Positions 23,466 through 33,719 of a stretch of DNA of 64,000 nucleotides are shown piece after piece. Source of the stretch: Sclerotiophoma versabilis. Its lineage: Eukaryota; Ascomycota; Dothideomycetes; Pleosporales; Didymellaceae. The stretch spans positions 682,001-746,000 of the forward strand of contig JAAROD010000069.1 in assembly GCA_012274445.1 (NCBI GenBank), given 5' to 3'. Made by a program: the position numbers and the translations under genes. Every line of letters starts with the position of its first letter. The first letter of the stretch is position 1. The notes beneath the pieces are model-generated. The model ran no database searches. It saw nothing but the letters and a program-made list of their open reading frames with translations, and had not been told where the DNA came from.

Positions 23466-24275
23466 TCATTTCAGCTTTACGCCATCCAGTGTCTGCTCAA
23501 CGATGGGCATGTGCTCTGCCAGGCGATTTGGGTCGCGCATGATGGCAAGCACATCCTCTTTCCTCCCAGCCAGCTTCCGCCTGACCTCCTCGTACTTCTC
23601 TTCTCTCGCAGTGTATTCCCTGATCACCTCACCGGTGCTGAACTCGACAAACACCCTGGTGTCTCGTATCCGGAAGACGACGTCATCGAGGCGCATGAAG
23701 AAGCGCACCAGCAGCAGTAAGCGTGCGGGCATGACTCTGATCTTGCACGACAGCATGGCAATGCCGTTGTCCGCCAGCTCGTCCTCATACAGCACCACCT
23801 CGTCGAAGAAGTGTATGGGGTCTGGTCTGCGCAGGAGCGCGAGCGGAATGGGCGTCGTGGTAGGCTCGAGCTTCGGCGTCTCAGGCGTGGTGCCCTTGTA
23901 GTCGGTACTGTAGGACCAGTCAAACGGCTTGACGACCTCCTTGATGTCTTCGAACTGTTTCTGACGGTTCTGCTGCCACTCCTTCGAGTACGAGACCTTG
24001 AACATGTGCTCGCCCGTCTTGTCGACGCGGTCCAGGGCATCGAAGGCATTGAACTCGATGAACCAGCCGCTGGCCGGGTGCTCGATGCGTGTGAGGTTGT
24101 CGCCGAAGATCATCTCGGGCGGTGTGATGCCCAGCGCCTTGGTCATATCGTCGATGGGCGCGGCTTTCAGGATGGGCAGCTTGCGCGTGGTGATCTTGAA
24201 GCCGTCCTTGGTGATGGAGGTGTCGGCGTGGCCGGGAGCCACTGTGTCGGCGGGCGCGCCGTTGAGGGTGGCCAT
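23466..24275 (-). CDS. TIP41: TIP41-like protein, TOR/PP2A pathway regulator
   Basis: 269 residues, one exon, start chosen at MATLNGAPADTV. Tip41 binds Tap42 or PP2A-type phosphatases and modulates TOR signalling in the cytosol. The core TIP41 fold is visible: KITTRKLPILKAAPIDDMTK, PPEMIFGDN, WFIEFNAFDALDRVD, KVSYSKEWQ, FDWSYSTDYKGT, PIPLALLRRPDPIHFFDEVV, LYEDELADNG and RVMPARLLLLVRFFMRLDDV. The length fits the family. The upstream open frame continues past this ATG but contains no homology and a low-complexity repeat, so the internal ATG is preferred. It is divergently arranged with the Aurora kinase gene. Confidence 0.95.
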   Translation of the reverse strand: MATLNGAPADTVAPGHADTSITKDGFKITTRKLPILKAAPIDDMTKALGITPPEMIFGDNLTRIEHPASGWFIEFNAFDALDRVDKTGEHMFKVSYSKEWQQNRQKQFEDIKEVVKPFDWSYSTDYKGTTPETPKLEPTTTPIPLALLRRPDPIHFFDEVVLYEDELADNGIAMLSCKIRVMPARLLLLVRFFMRLDDVVFRIRDTRVFVEFSTGEVIREYTAREEKYEEVRRKLAGRKEDVLAIMRDPNRLAEHMPIVEQTLDGVKLK

Positions 24276-24669
24276 GCTGGACGGGCGCAGGTCGCAGGGT
24301 CGCAGGGTCGCAGGGTCCTGGAGGCTTCGTCTTCGTCTTCGTCTTCGTCTTCGTCTGGCGGCGGCTGCGCTCGCGGACTCGACCGAACTCGATGAGCGCA
24401 ACGTGGGGTCGGGTGGGGTGAATCGGGATGTTCCAGGTCGGCGGCACATGATCACCACGGCAACGCGCGCTTGTTTATCGCTGGGCGACTGTGCGCGAAC
24501 GCTTCCCAGCTTGCCAGCCTCCCACCCCAGCATCATCACCCAAGCGACGCAGGCCATCGCCGATAGCATACTAACAACAGGTTTTCGTTGGCCGCGCTTC
24601 CCTTGCTGGCCACTACTTGACCGCCGCGTCCCCTCGTTCTCCGCGCATCGTCTCCGCCATCCCAGCAGC
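24276..24669. promoter_or_regulatory. Shared divergent promoter of TIP41 and Aurora kinase
   Basis: 394 bp between two start codons on opposite strands. It contains about three copies of an 8-bp tcgcaggg-type repeat near 24291-24316 and about five copies of the hexamer cttcgt at about 24325-24355. These lie in the TIP41 leader. No specific factor-binding site could be assigned. Confidence 0.6.
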
Positions 24670-25437
24670 ATGGCCGAAGTCTCCCACCTCGAGGCCGCCT
24701 TTGAGCGCATCACCGTGAACGACGAGAACCACGATGAGCAGGTGGCCTCCTATCACAAGGTCAAGGTGCGTCGTCTCCACATCACTGCGCAGCCGCGCCC
24801 TGACACGTCCAGGCTCCCACCGCCGCCGCCTCGTTGGCCGCCCTGTCGTCGTCCGCCTCGGCCGCAAACCGCATGAAGGTGCCGCTGCAGAAGCTCGCCG
24901 CCGTCAACTCGAGCAAGCTCGCCAACGCCAACGCCGCCAAAGTCGTCGCCTCGACGCAGCCCACGCGCCCCTCTGACGGCCACCGCCGCACCCTCACAGA
25001 CAGCGCCATCTACGCGCAACCACAGCCACAGCCGCAGCCACAGCCCGCCGCGCCCAAGCAGTGGCATCTTGGCATGTTCGAGATCGGCAAGCCGCTCGGC
25101 AAGGGCAAGTTCGGACGCGTCTACCTCGCCAAAGAGCGCACCTCGGGCTTCGTCTGTGCCCTGAAAGTGCTCCACAAGTCCGAAATCCAGCAAGGCAAGG
25201 TCGAGAAGCAGGTCCGCCGCGAGATTGAAATCCAGTCGCACCTCGCCCACCCCAACGTCCTGCGCCTCTTCGGCCACTTCCACGACGCAAAGCGCATCTT
25301 CCTGATCCTCGAGTTCGCCGGCAAGGGCGAGCTGTACAAGCACCTGCGCCGCGAGCAGCGCTTCCCCGAATGGAAAGCCGCCCAGTACGTCGCGCAGATG
25401 GCCTCGGCACTCAAATATCTCCACAAGAAGCACGTCA

Positions 25438-25468
<31 letters not shown>

Positions 25469-25967
25469 CGTTGGCGTACACGGTGAGATCAAGATCTCGG
25501 ATTTTGGCTGGAGTGTGCATGCACCCAACAACCGCCGAAACACCATGTGCGGAACTCTCGACTACCTGCCGCCAGAGATGCTCAAGGGCGCGTCCAAGGA
25601 CAACTACTACACCGAGAAGGTCGATCTGTGGAGTTTAGGTGTTCTAACGTACGAGTTCTTGGTTGGTGAGGCGCCGTTTGAGGACACCCAGGTCATGACA
25701 CAACGGAAGATTGTACGTGGCGAGTACACGGTGCCTGGATTCGTGAGCGCGGAAGCGAAGGACCTGATTAAGCGAGTATGTTGCAACTTTCCATGCATGG
25801 TGATCGACCAGAATACTGACCTGTGGCAGCTACTCGTTTTGGATCCTGAGAAGCGCATCTCCCTCGAGGACGTCGAAAGACATCCTTGGATCATCAAGCA
25901 CTGCAAGGGCTCGTCGAGAGCGTATGAGCGCAATTCAGGTGACAAGTTCAGGAAGAGCTCGGACTGA
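24670..25967 (+). CDS. IPL1: Aurora kinase (Ipl1/Ark1)
   Basis: Mitotic serine/threonine kinase of the chromosomal passenger complex. Exons 24670-24765, 24813-25775 and 25830-25967 give 398 residues. The N-terminus is short and low-complexity, with a PQPQPQPQ run. The kinase domain has the glycine loop GKPLGKGKFGRVY, the catalytic Lys in CALKVLHK, HRDIKPEN, DFGWSVH, and the activation loop RRNTMCGTLDYLPPEM with the Aurora-type phosphorylatable Thr. The DFGWS motif and TMCGTLDYLPPE together point to Aurora rather than another AGC-like kinase. The last intron lies inside the C-lobe at KR/LLVLDPEKR. The C-terminal HPWI motif is present. Confidence 0.96.
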
Positions 25968-26477
25968 ACGAGCACAACAGCTGCCGTGAGGCATTGCACA
26001 CTGGGGATGAAACCCCAGTGCTAGCAGCCTCGGCGACTCATGTTAATAGTGACATCTACGATTGGGCAGGCGTTTGGATTCTCAATTAGCGCATTTGCTG
26101 GCGTTCAGGTGAGTTTTGCATGCATGCAGCATACAGCGTTTGGCGCTGGGGACGGACAGCATACGATCAGTCTCGATTCTTACATTCAATGCACATACAT
26201 TTGACCATATGACATGTGCATGGGAAGGCTTCATAAACACTCGGTGGCCCTCGCTTCTATCTCTCCCAACATTCCATTTCTGATGTGCTTTCGCCTAATC
26301 GTGATATCTCACTGCCTGTGCAGTAAAGGAAGTTGACAGAGTCGAGATGCCAGATATTATTCCATTAAACGCCGTCGCTATGCCTATGCCATCTTTTGTA
26401 CACTATCATACACGCGTTATATCCATCTCTTCCTGCGCGCACAGTTGACTTTTCCAGTCCAAATGCAGACTACACAA
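25968..26477. other. Convergent intergenic region
   Basis: 3' ends of the Aurora kinase gene (+) and ATP23 (-). No gene, RNA or repeat seen. Confidence 0.6.
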
Positions 26478-27276
26478 TCACCGGTAGATCTCATCGAATG
26501 GTCTAGTGTCGTTGAAGCAGCTCTCCCACACCTCATTAACGACCTTCTTTGCGTGGGCCTCATCCTTGATCTGCGGTCGCTGCAGCATCGATAGCTCGGC
26601 GCGTCGGCGTACGCAGGCTTGTAGTTGCTCTGTAATGCTCCACTGGTTCCGTGTGAAGAACTCGCGCGTGAATCTGCATTCGCCCGAGAGCGTGGATGCG
26701 CGGATCTGTCCACACATTAGCAATCGCCATGCTGCCATCCAACTGCTATTGCGTAGCGGCCAATGTGCTTACCTCCAGACATGCCTGATGCCTCATGTTG
26801 TTAGCCTCGACCTTCCATTTCAGATGATCCCACGCATGCACCATCTCATGTGCCATGGTATCCTCCTGATGCCCTCGATTCCTGAACTTGTTCGCACACA
26901 GCAAGATCCCATAGTCCAGGCTGAATCCCCCGGACTGCTCGTTCGTGCACATCCGGCACAGAATATTGTCCTTGTTCAAATCTCCGCCCAACTTGTATAC
27001 TTCGTCGGACAGGAACCGAATTATAGGACTGTATTGCAACAGGTAGTCCTTGTTCGATTCGCAGCGCTTGCATATCGATTCGGCTTTTGTCGCATCGAGC
27101 TCGGTGAAGTAGTTCTTTTCCAGATCGACATCCCGATTGCCGGTCATGCGACCCATCATAATGGAGAACGTGTTGCTCCAAGTGTAGTATACAGGGTCCA
27201 GCTTCTGCGGTGCTGGGCCGGGTTTCGCAATGGCAGCGGGATGTGCGCCATCAGCGGCTTGTTCGGGCTTTGACAT
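26478..27276 (-). CDS. ATP23: Mitochondrial inner membrane protease ATP23
   Basis: Intermembrane-space metalloprotease that matures Atp6 and acts as an assembly chaperone for the F0 part of ATP synthase. Exons 27276-26773 and 26705-26478, joined in phase, give 243 residues. The zinc motif is HEMVHAWDH (HExxH). Conserved cysteines include CKRCESN, CRMC and CANKF, and exon 2 carries SGECRFTREFFTRN, CVRRRAELSM and VWESCFNDTRPFDEIYR, the standard ATP23 tail. As usual for the family there is no strong cleavable presequence; import relies on oxidative folding of the cysteines. The gene diverges from PRO1 with 297 bp between the starts. Confidence 0.95.
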
Positions 27277-27573
27277 GGCGGCACGGCTGCGAAGCGTATG
27301 CGTAGGGCGCGGAGGCGATTATCGCAAGGTGTGGATAGTGACTGGACAGTTAGGGCGCGTTGCCGTTGCCGTCGCAAAAGTCGCGATGATGGTCGGTCTA
27401 GCGTAATGCGGGAACCAATGGGAGGCTGAGGAGCTTTGCTATTGACGCAGTTGCCCGAGCTCGGAATCTTGGGCGCTTTCCAGTCATGCTGAACACCGCC
27501 TTACTTTGTTGGTGAGGCACATTCATACTCCTTTCCTCACCGGTTCTGTTCTGCGTAGTATCTACTGCCAGTC
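27277..27573. promoter_or_regulatory. Divergent promoter of ATP23 and PRO1
   Basis: 297 bp separate the two start codons, which face away from each other. Motifs such as CCAAT (in ccaatg near 27416-27421) occur, but no specific site can be assigned with confidence. Confidence 0.5.
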
Positions 27574-29161
27574 ATGGCTGTCCACATGAAAAAGATGCCC
27601 GGCCAATTGACTGTGGTAATAAAACTTGGTAATACTTTCTCTGTACACATCCCCCGCTATACGTACAAGATCAACTTACCGACTCTTTATAGGTACAAGT
27701 TCCATAGTCGACGAGAAGACACATCAGCCTCTCCTCTCTATTCTCTCCCTTATCGTCGAAACAGCATGTAAACTCCACGCCGACGGACACCGCGTGGTTA
27801 TTGTCTCGTCCGGTGCCATCGGCGTTGGGCTACGACAAATGAACCTCCCCCGCCGTCCCAAACACCTTCCAAAAGTTCAAGCCTTGGCCGCTATCGGCCA
27901 GTGCAAACTGTTAGCACTGTGGGATCAGCTTTTCGGAAATCTGGGACAGCCGATTGCGCAGGTGCTGTTGACACGAAACGACATTGCGGATCGCACGCAG
28001 TACCAGAATGCGCAGAATACCTTCATCGAGCTGTTGAGCATGGGTGTTATCCCAATTGTGAACGAGAACGACACACTGGCCGTTACGGAAATCAAGTTCG
28101 GTGACAACGATACACTGAGCGCGATCACGGCGGGTATGGTCCAGGCCGACTATCTGTTTTTGATGACAGACGTCGACTGCCTATATGACAAGAACCCTCG
28201 AACAAACCCAGATGCAAAGGCTATTGAGGTAGTCGAGGACATTTCAGAGTTGACTGCAGACGTGAACTCTGCAGGATCAGCGTTGGGCACAGGAGGAATG
28301 AGCACAAAGATTGTTGCAGCGCGGTTGGCAACAAGTGCTGGTGTCACAACAGTCATCACAAAGAGCTCGAAACCTGGCAACATTTCAGCCATTATCAAAC
28401 ACGCGGAACAGCAACGGAAGGCGAACGCTTCTAGTCGCAACTCCATCAGCAACTTCCAGGATGATGCGGTGCCAAACCCGCACGCCTCTTCCCACGACCT
28501 TTCAAGTTCCACATCCTCCCTCTCTGAGGCCCGAAGTCAAATTACCACCATCCCCACCCCACAGACCGACGCCGAACCGGCCCCATTACATACCCGCTTC
28601 CTTCCGATCTCACACCCAATACGAGATCGTTATTTCTGGATCTTGCACGGTCTTGCGCCGCATGGCACAATCTTTATCGACAACGGCGCATACAAAGCGC
28701 TTCACGATAAGGCTGGCTTATTAGCGGTAGGGATCGTAGACGTGGAAGGAAACTTCGCCCAACAAGAAGCTGTGCGTATCGTCGTCGTCAAGCGCCTCAA
28801 CGCAACCTCTGCACCAGTCTCATCCCCAACGACGGCCGCGCCACACACTCCCACACATACGACACACACACACGCACCCGTTCCCTTGCGGCATCCGCTA
28901 CCACAAACACACTCTCACTCACACGCCTCGAGCGGGACACACACGCCTCTCTACGAGCTCACTAACCCGGCGCCTTTCGAGGTTGGCAGAGCAGTAGTAA
29001 ACTACTCGGCAAGTGAGATCAGGAGGATCAAGGGCATGCATTCGACACAGATCGTGAAGGAACTGGGCTATGCGGATAGTGAGTATGTTGCTGTTAGGGA
29101 AAACATTGCTTTCTTTGGGGTAGAGAGGAGTAGGCCGCCTACACCGCAACTAGAATATTAG
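27574..29161 (+). CDS. PRO1: Glutamate 5-kinase (gamma-glutamyl kinase), first step of proline synthesis
   Basis: Phosphorylates glutamate to gamma-glutamyl phosphate in the cytosol. Exons 27574-27628 and 27693-29161, joined in phase to restore IKLGTSSIVDEKT, give 507 residues. The amino-acid-kinase domain shows HRVVIVSSGAIGVGLRQM, VQALAAIGQ, LLTRNDIADRTQYQNAQNT, IPIVNENDTLAV, FGDNDTLSA and GGMSTKIVAARLAT. A Ser/Thr-rich insert follows SSKPGN. The C-terminal PUA domain starts near IDNGAYKALHDKAGLLAVGI and ends with GRAVVNYSASEIRRIKGMHS. Within the PUA domain there is an unusual His/Thr/Pro-rich insertion of about 45 residues (near 28800-28960). The catalytic part is intact, so the enzyme is probably functional. 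Confidence 0.96.
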
Positions 29162-29504
29162 GTCGAATCGAGAACTGAATTGCATTGTTCATCGAAAAGA
29201 GCTCTTTTACCCTGATTTTGTCGAAAAACAACGCACCGTAAGGCGACTCGAGGCCAGAGTAAGACCTTGCAACAGTCTGCAAGCCAAAGAGAAGCAGAAA
29301 CTGCGCGAACGCGCAGAATTCTAAAGGCCTTCAAGAATACGAACAGGTGCGAGCGGGCCTTCATTTTAAAATGTGATGAAGAAACATAGTGTGAACGAAG
29401 TATTTTGTGGAGGATTCTTGGAAAAAGTTGATGGCGAAGACAAATATAACCATCATCTGTACACCTCCAGCGTCTACAACTCCGACAGAACGAGGTACAC
29501 TTAC
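29162..29504. other. Intergenic downstream of PRO1
   Basis: 3' UTR of PRO1 and a short minus-strand open frame (29158-29364) without recognisable pattern; I see nothing else supportable. Confidence 0.5.
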
Positions 29505-29755
29505 GGCCATCCCTCGCCCTGAAAGGTAATATCTTCGCACCCCACCCAGTTGACCTCGACGTACTCCTTGCTCAACACAGTCGCAGCACCATCAACCCTC
29601 CACTCAATATCTTCCCAAGGAAACCAGATGACGGCTTCGACTCCTATTCACGTCTTGCTTCACCTTAAGAACTATTAAACAACTTCAATGCACAGCATTC
29701 ATATCTAGCTCGATAACGTACCCTGTCTCTCCATGATCAAAGGCCTTACACGAGA
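29505..29755 (-). CDS. Possible coding exons of an unidentified or degenerate gene
   Basis: Two open segments with good splice borders: 29755-29722, preceded by a catag acceptor and ended by a GTACGT donor, and 29643-29505, preceded by a gaatag acceptor and ended by GTAAGT. Joined in phase they read PLIMERQGVEAVIWFPWEDI, EWRVDGAATVLSKEYVEVNW and VGCEDITFQGEGWP. The composition (W, E, V-rich, regular) looks like real protein rather than a chance frame, but I do not recognise it. No convincing first exon or final exon was found, so this may be a remnant or part of a larger gene. An ATG inside the first segment (29734) could be a start. Confidence 0.3.
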
Positions 29756-30144
29756 CTATGATTTGAGCAACATGTCATAATTATGGCGCACATTGATGAG
29801 ATGTGTTGTGTAGAGCAGAGAGGAAAGTTTTCCAGATTTGTTTTGGCTTAAGTTAAAAGGAAGGACACAATCTCAGTACGGTATGCTGACGCAGAACGAG
29901 TGGCTGACGCAGTGCAAAGCCAGTCGTTCGCATATTGATACGACTAATGTGAGGTTATCCACATGCACGAGGCTGGAGTGCTGGTAGACCTGATTGCATT
30001 GGCTCGGCGTAAAACCTGATGAGGTTCCTTTGTATGCGGTACTTTGACATGGATCAAGAAGTACGTAGGATCATACACTTTAGTTCTTCCATTGGGGTCG
30101 TGTAAGAAGGTGCGCGTATGTTGATAGCCGAGGTTGGCGCCTGC
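29756..30144. other. Intergenic, no supported gene
   Basis: Sequence between the possible exons at 29505-29755 and the stop of the 67-residue gene. No motif seen. Confidence 0.4.
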
Positions 30145-30397
30145 TCAACGCTGAACTTTCTCGACGGTGTTGATCTTGGGCACCAATTTGCGGACTTCCT
30201 CGTAGTCCTGTTCGTTTGGGGTCATGCCGAAGCGTTGCTCGATCGTGTCTGATATGAGGAGGCCAAAGCCTGCGTAGGCCATGATGCCGACACCAATGTA
30301 CATCCTAGTCTTCGGCGCGAGACCTCTGTACCATCTTTACAGACTTTAGTCGCAGTGAAACAGAACATTTCTAGGTAACATACTGCCAGACGCCCAT
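30145..30397 (-). CDS. 67-residue single-pass membrane protein, probably mitochondrial
   Basis: Two exons: 30397-30384 (only 14 nt, ATGGGCGTCTGGCA) and 30334-30145, separated by a 49-nt intron with GTATGT donor. The product starts MGVWQWYRGLAPKTRMYIGV, has one hydrophobic helix (MYIGVGIMAYAGFGLLIS, residues about 16-33), then a charged tail SDTIEQRFGMTPNEQDYEEV and KINTVEKVQR. The short Trp/Arg/Lys-containing N-terminus before a single helix resembles small inner mitochondrial membrane subunits or assembly factors. I do not recognise a named family, so function is open. The organised sequence and clean splice borders support a real gene. Confidence 0.7.
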
Positions 30398-30883
30398 AAC
30401 GAATATTGGATTCTCGACGTTCCAAATGTGTTGTATACAATTGGCTTCGCGTGGCTGACAATAGTGTGGCCTCAACCCCTCGATAGCTGCGAGGAGTTCT
30501 ATCGATCAGTGTGGTACAAGTCGGCGTAAATGGTGGGTTGTCCAGGGTGTGACGTTGATCGAGGAAGCTCGGAGGGACGACGCGAGAGAAATGGAAGTCG
30601 CGTCTGCCAAGGTTGACAGCTTCCCAGCTTCCGCCTCGATCAAGCTGCAACAATGTTCAACCATAAGTCGCGCAGAATTTGTGACTCAATCAAAACGCCA
30701 ACAAGTCGATATATTCCCAGTCCAGCGATCACTGCTCGAGAGATGTCACGGTAGCCCGCGAACCTATTCCATCCACAACTCCGCACCACCTCCGAAACTC
30801 CGCAACGGTGGACAGATGCGGGCTCAGGACCTACCTATGACCTGAGGCAACAACCATAGATTGGCGACGTTCAACCCCTCACT
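30398..30883. other. Divergent promoter region
   Basis: Lies between the small membrane-protein gene (-) and the GH47 gene (+). Open frames here lack recognisable patterns. Confidence 0.5.
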
Positions 30884-32605
30884 ATGCCCGGCTTCCGCCG
30901 CTGGGGCAAGTCGAAGTTTGAGAAGAATCCCGAATCGTCATTCAAGCTCCTTGCTGCGGTCCTGGTTATCACCTTTTATCTGCTGATCAAAGAATTCTCG
31001 AACCCAACGATACGGACACGCGATACCACATATGGCGCGCAAATACAATATGCAGCATGGAATGGCACAGGAAAAGCGCAAGATACGAGGGCCGCAAAAG
31101 TGCGCAGTGCGATGCAGTACACGTACTGGAAGTACAGAGAGAGCGCATGGGGCGCAGACGACATATTGCCTGTCTCAGGAGGCAACTCAAGCACTAGGAA
31201 TGGTTGGGGGGCATTTATTGTAGACTCTGCAAGCACGTTGGTGCTCATGGAACTCTGGGACGAGCTTGCCCATTCAGTGGAGCACATCGTTGGCATCGAC
31301 TTTACGCATACGGAGGCTTTGGTTGATCCCTTCGAGACTACGATTCGATACCTTGGTGGATTGCTCTCGATTGTGGAGTTGTACGATGTCGGCATGATAC
31401 CTGAGGATGTCCTGCATGGCGAAGCGCGCGACCTGATACTCGAACACGCTGTGACTCTGGCTGAGAAGCTTGGTCCCGCGTACGATACACCGACAGGCAT
31501 GCCATGGCCGCGTGTAGATTTCAAGACTTCGCGAGGTGTTGCAGATCCACCGTCTGTACACTTCGAGCACCCAGACAAGCCTCAGTATGCGCATCCTGCA
31601 ATTGGGCCCGCGCGAACAGGATCTTCCATCCTTGAAAATCGTGTACTGACAAGACTGACTGGCGACCCCATCTATGCGAGAAACTCTACGCTTGCATGGG
31701 CCCCTTTAGTCTGGTCAAAGTGGTCGACTCCATGGAAGGGGATGGTCGACGCACCGGTCGACATCACGACAGGCTCACCAGTCGGCCGTGACCGACACTG
31801 GGACGCCGGTCACGACTCATATTACGAATACCTCCTCAAGATCACGCTTCTTGCACCGCCGTCCGATCCTCACGTCGACACTTACAAGACACGCTTCCTT
31901 GAGTCTGCCTACTCATTGCGCAAGCACCTCAGCACACGGTCTGCGTCCGCACCTGGACATATCATGCAGCACCTCTTCATAGGCAAGCAGGACGGCAGAG
32001 AGTACCACAATGAGCAGGGACATCTTGCATGCTTTGCGCCTGGAACCATCCTCCTGGGCTCCAAATTCTACGATCAGCCGTACCTCAGAACGTTTGCGCT
32101 TGCCCTGCTGGAGGGTTGTCATCACACATATACATCCACACCATCCAAGATTGGCCCCGAAAACTGGTCATGGATACCGAAGTTCAGCTATGACGAACCA
32201 TTCTACTCACCCGAAACAAATCGTGCAAAGAAGGAATGGACTGAAAGCGGCTTCTGGAGTACTGATCCGCAGTACAAGGGCCGACCGGAGTATGTCGAGT
32301 CATTGTTCTATGCCTGGCGTATCACTGGCGAGCAACGGTTTCGCGATTGGGCGTGGGAGGCCTTCTCTGCCATGGAAGCACATTGCAAAGCACCGTACGG
32401 ATATGCGCAGCTCGCAGACGTTTACAAAGTGAACCCTTCGGAGTGGCCTGGGTCGGGCGAGAACAGATGGATCGATATGCAGGAGAGCTTCTGGGCAGCC
32501 GAAACGCTCAAGTACCTGTGGCTGACTTTCACAAACGTCGAAACTGTCAGTCTTGATAGCTGGGTGTTCAGTACAGAAGGCCATGTGTTCAGGATGATTA
32601 GATGA
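30884..32605 (+). CDS. GH47 class I alpha-1,2-mannosidase, type II membrane protein
   Basis: Trims alpha-1,2-linked mannose from N-glycans in the ER or Golgi. 573 residues in one exon. A short basic cytosolic N-terminus (MPGFRRWGKSKFEKNPESS) precedes a signal anchor, FKLLAAVLVITFYLLI (residues about 21-36). The GH47 domain shows VRSAMQYTYWKYRESAWGAD, STLVLMELWDE, IRYLGGLLSIVELYD, the catalytic-region DSYYEYLLK, HLACFAPGTILLG, RPEYVESLFYAWR and ESFWAAETLKYLWLTF. The calcium-binding Thr lies in STEGH near the C-terminus, where TEAHP is more usual. All key acidic residues appear present. Whether it acts in the ER or Golgi cannot be decided from sequence alone. Confidence 0.94.
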   Translation: MPGFRRWGKSKFEKNPESSFKLLAAVLVITFYLLIKEFSNPTIRTRDTTYGAQIQYAAWNGTGKAQDTRAAKVRSAMQYTYWKYRESAWGADDILPVSGGNSSTRNGWGAFIVDSASTLVLMELWDELAHSVEHIVGIDFTHTEALVDPFETTIRYLGGLLSIVELYDVGMIPEDVLHGEARDLILEHAVTLAEKLGPAYDTPTGMPWPRVDFKTSRGVADPPSVHFEHPDKPQYAHPAIGPARTGSSILENRVLTRLTGDPIYARNSTLAWAPLVWSKWSTPWKGMVDAPVDITTGSPVGRDRHWDAGHDSYYEYLLKITLLAPPSDPHVDTYKTRFLESAYSLRKHLSTRSASAPGHIMQHLFIGKQDGREYHNEQGHLACFAPGTILLGSKFYDQPYLRTFALALLEGCHHTYTSTPSKIGPENWSWIPKFSYDEPFYSPETNRAKKEWTESGFWSTDPQYKGRPEYVESLFYAWRITGEQRFRDWAWEAFSAMEAHCKAPYGYAQLADVYKVNPSEWPGSGENRWIDMQESFWAAETLKYLWLTFTNVETVSLDSWVFSTEGHVFRMIR

Positions 32606-32860
32606 GGTGGACACGAATCCGACTCGCAATACGAAGACATCTTGCCAACCTGTAGAGTGGTGCGAAACCCAAGCGCTGTTGAGAACGTTCCGCTAGCGTA
32701 GATGCACAGAACACACATCTGGCCGTGAAACACGTGTTATGGATCTCAGATGTTCTGTGACAACCGTTTGACAGTAACCGGATTTGTTGAGCAAGTATAT
32801 TATGGTTGCTGTTCATAACATCTTCATCGAATCACTAGCATTAACCAGTTAGCGATCTCT
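32606..32860. other. Intergenic between GH47 gene and tRNA-Ser
   Basis: 3' UTR of the mannosidase gene and upstream flank of the tRNA. No further feature seen. Confidence 0.5.
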
Positions 32861-32941
32861 GGCGTTGTGGCGGAGTGGTTATCGCGCAAGACTAGAAATC
32901 TTGTTCCTTCGGGAGCGTAGGTTCGAATCCTGCCAACGTCG
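32861..32941 (+). tRNA. tRNA-Ser (anticodon AGA)
   Basis: 81-nt class II tRNA without intron. Acceptor stem GGCGTTG/CAACGTC plus discriminator G; D arm from GCGGAGTGGTTATCGC; anticodon stem CAAGA/TCTTG with loop CTAGAAA (anticodon AGA); long variable arm TTCCTTCGGGAGC; T arm GTAGG-TTCGAAT-CCTGC. The run of five T at 32944-32948 is a polymerase III terminator. Confidence 0.95.
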
Positions 32942-33106
32942 TCTTTTTGCAGTTTGGAGCGCCTGTAATGAACTTCTAAGAGTACGGTCAAGAGGGGTCT
33001 GTACGTTTTTTGTTTTTGGCTGGACCCTGCCAAGAACCGAACGACCGAGATGAGTTGCGTCCTCGTTGAGCTTGGGCTGCTGCATCAACCAACTCATCCC
33101 CTCAGC

Positions 33107-33719
33107 ATGCCGCCCCGTCCTTTTCCGTTCCCACTGCGCATCGGCACTGATCTCTGCAATGTTCCACGCATCAGAAAATTGATCACAGGGAAGGAGAATG
33201 GCAGCAAAGACAAGCCTTTAGAGGCGTTCCTGTCCAAGATCTTGACGCATCCCGAACGTACCTACTTTCGTCATCGCTTTGGGAACAACGAGTCCATTTT
33301 TAGTAATTCACAGAACGCTGCGCAATTTTTGGCGGGGAGGTGTGTAATCTGAGGACCTATGCGTCTTGTGGAAAGCTTATGAATAATGCACTAGGTTTGC
33401 AGCGAAAGAAGCATGCCGGAAAGCGTGTGATCATCTGAGTACAAATACCAGGGGCTTTAAGCATATCATAATCCTTCCAGTTACCGGACATGAGCATAAG
33501 GAACACCAGAGTCGAAGGCCAGTAGGCCTGATATTACACGAAGCTTTGCTAGAACCAGAGAAGTCAAAGGCAGCTGAGCAAGCACCATTTGATCTGGACA
33601 CTCTCGAAGGCCAGTTGTGCGAGATCAGCATCAGCCACGACGGCGATTTTGCGAGTGCAGTTGCGCTTGTGCCTAGCATGAAGCACAATCAATCCCTTTC
33701 ACAGACTGGTCAGAGCTGA
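33107..33719 (+). CDS. AcpS-type 4'-phosphopantetheinyl transferase (mitochondrial holo-ACP synthase)
   Basis: Transfers the phosphopantetheine arm of CoA to a serine of acyl carrier protein. Exons 33107-33339 and 33395-33719, joined in phase, give 185 residues. AcpS landmarks: the N-terminal RIGTDLCNVPRIRKLI, the Mg/CoA motif AGRFAAKEACRKAC (created by the splice), and the C-terminal strand ISISHDGDFASAVALVP. An insertion between these motifs (GHEHKEHQSRRPVG and LEPEKSKAAEQAPFDLD) is common in fungal stand-alone enzymes that serve mitochondrial ACP. The first in-frame ATG was used; no clear presequence precedes the domain. A further 3' exon (33770 onward) is possible but not required. Confidence 0.88.
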
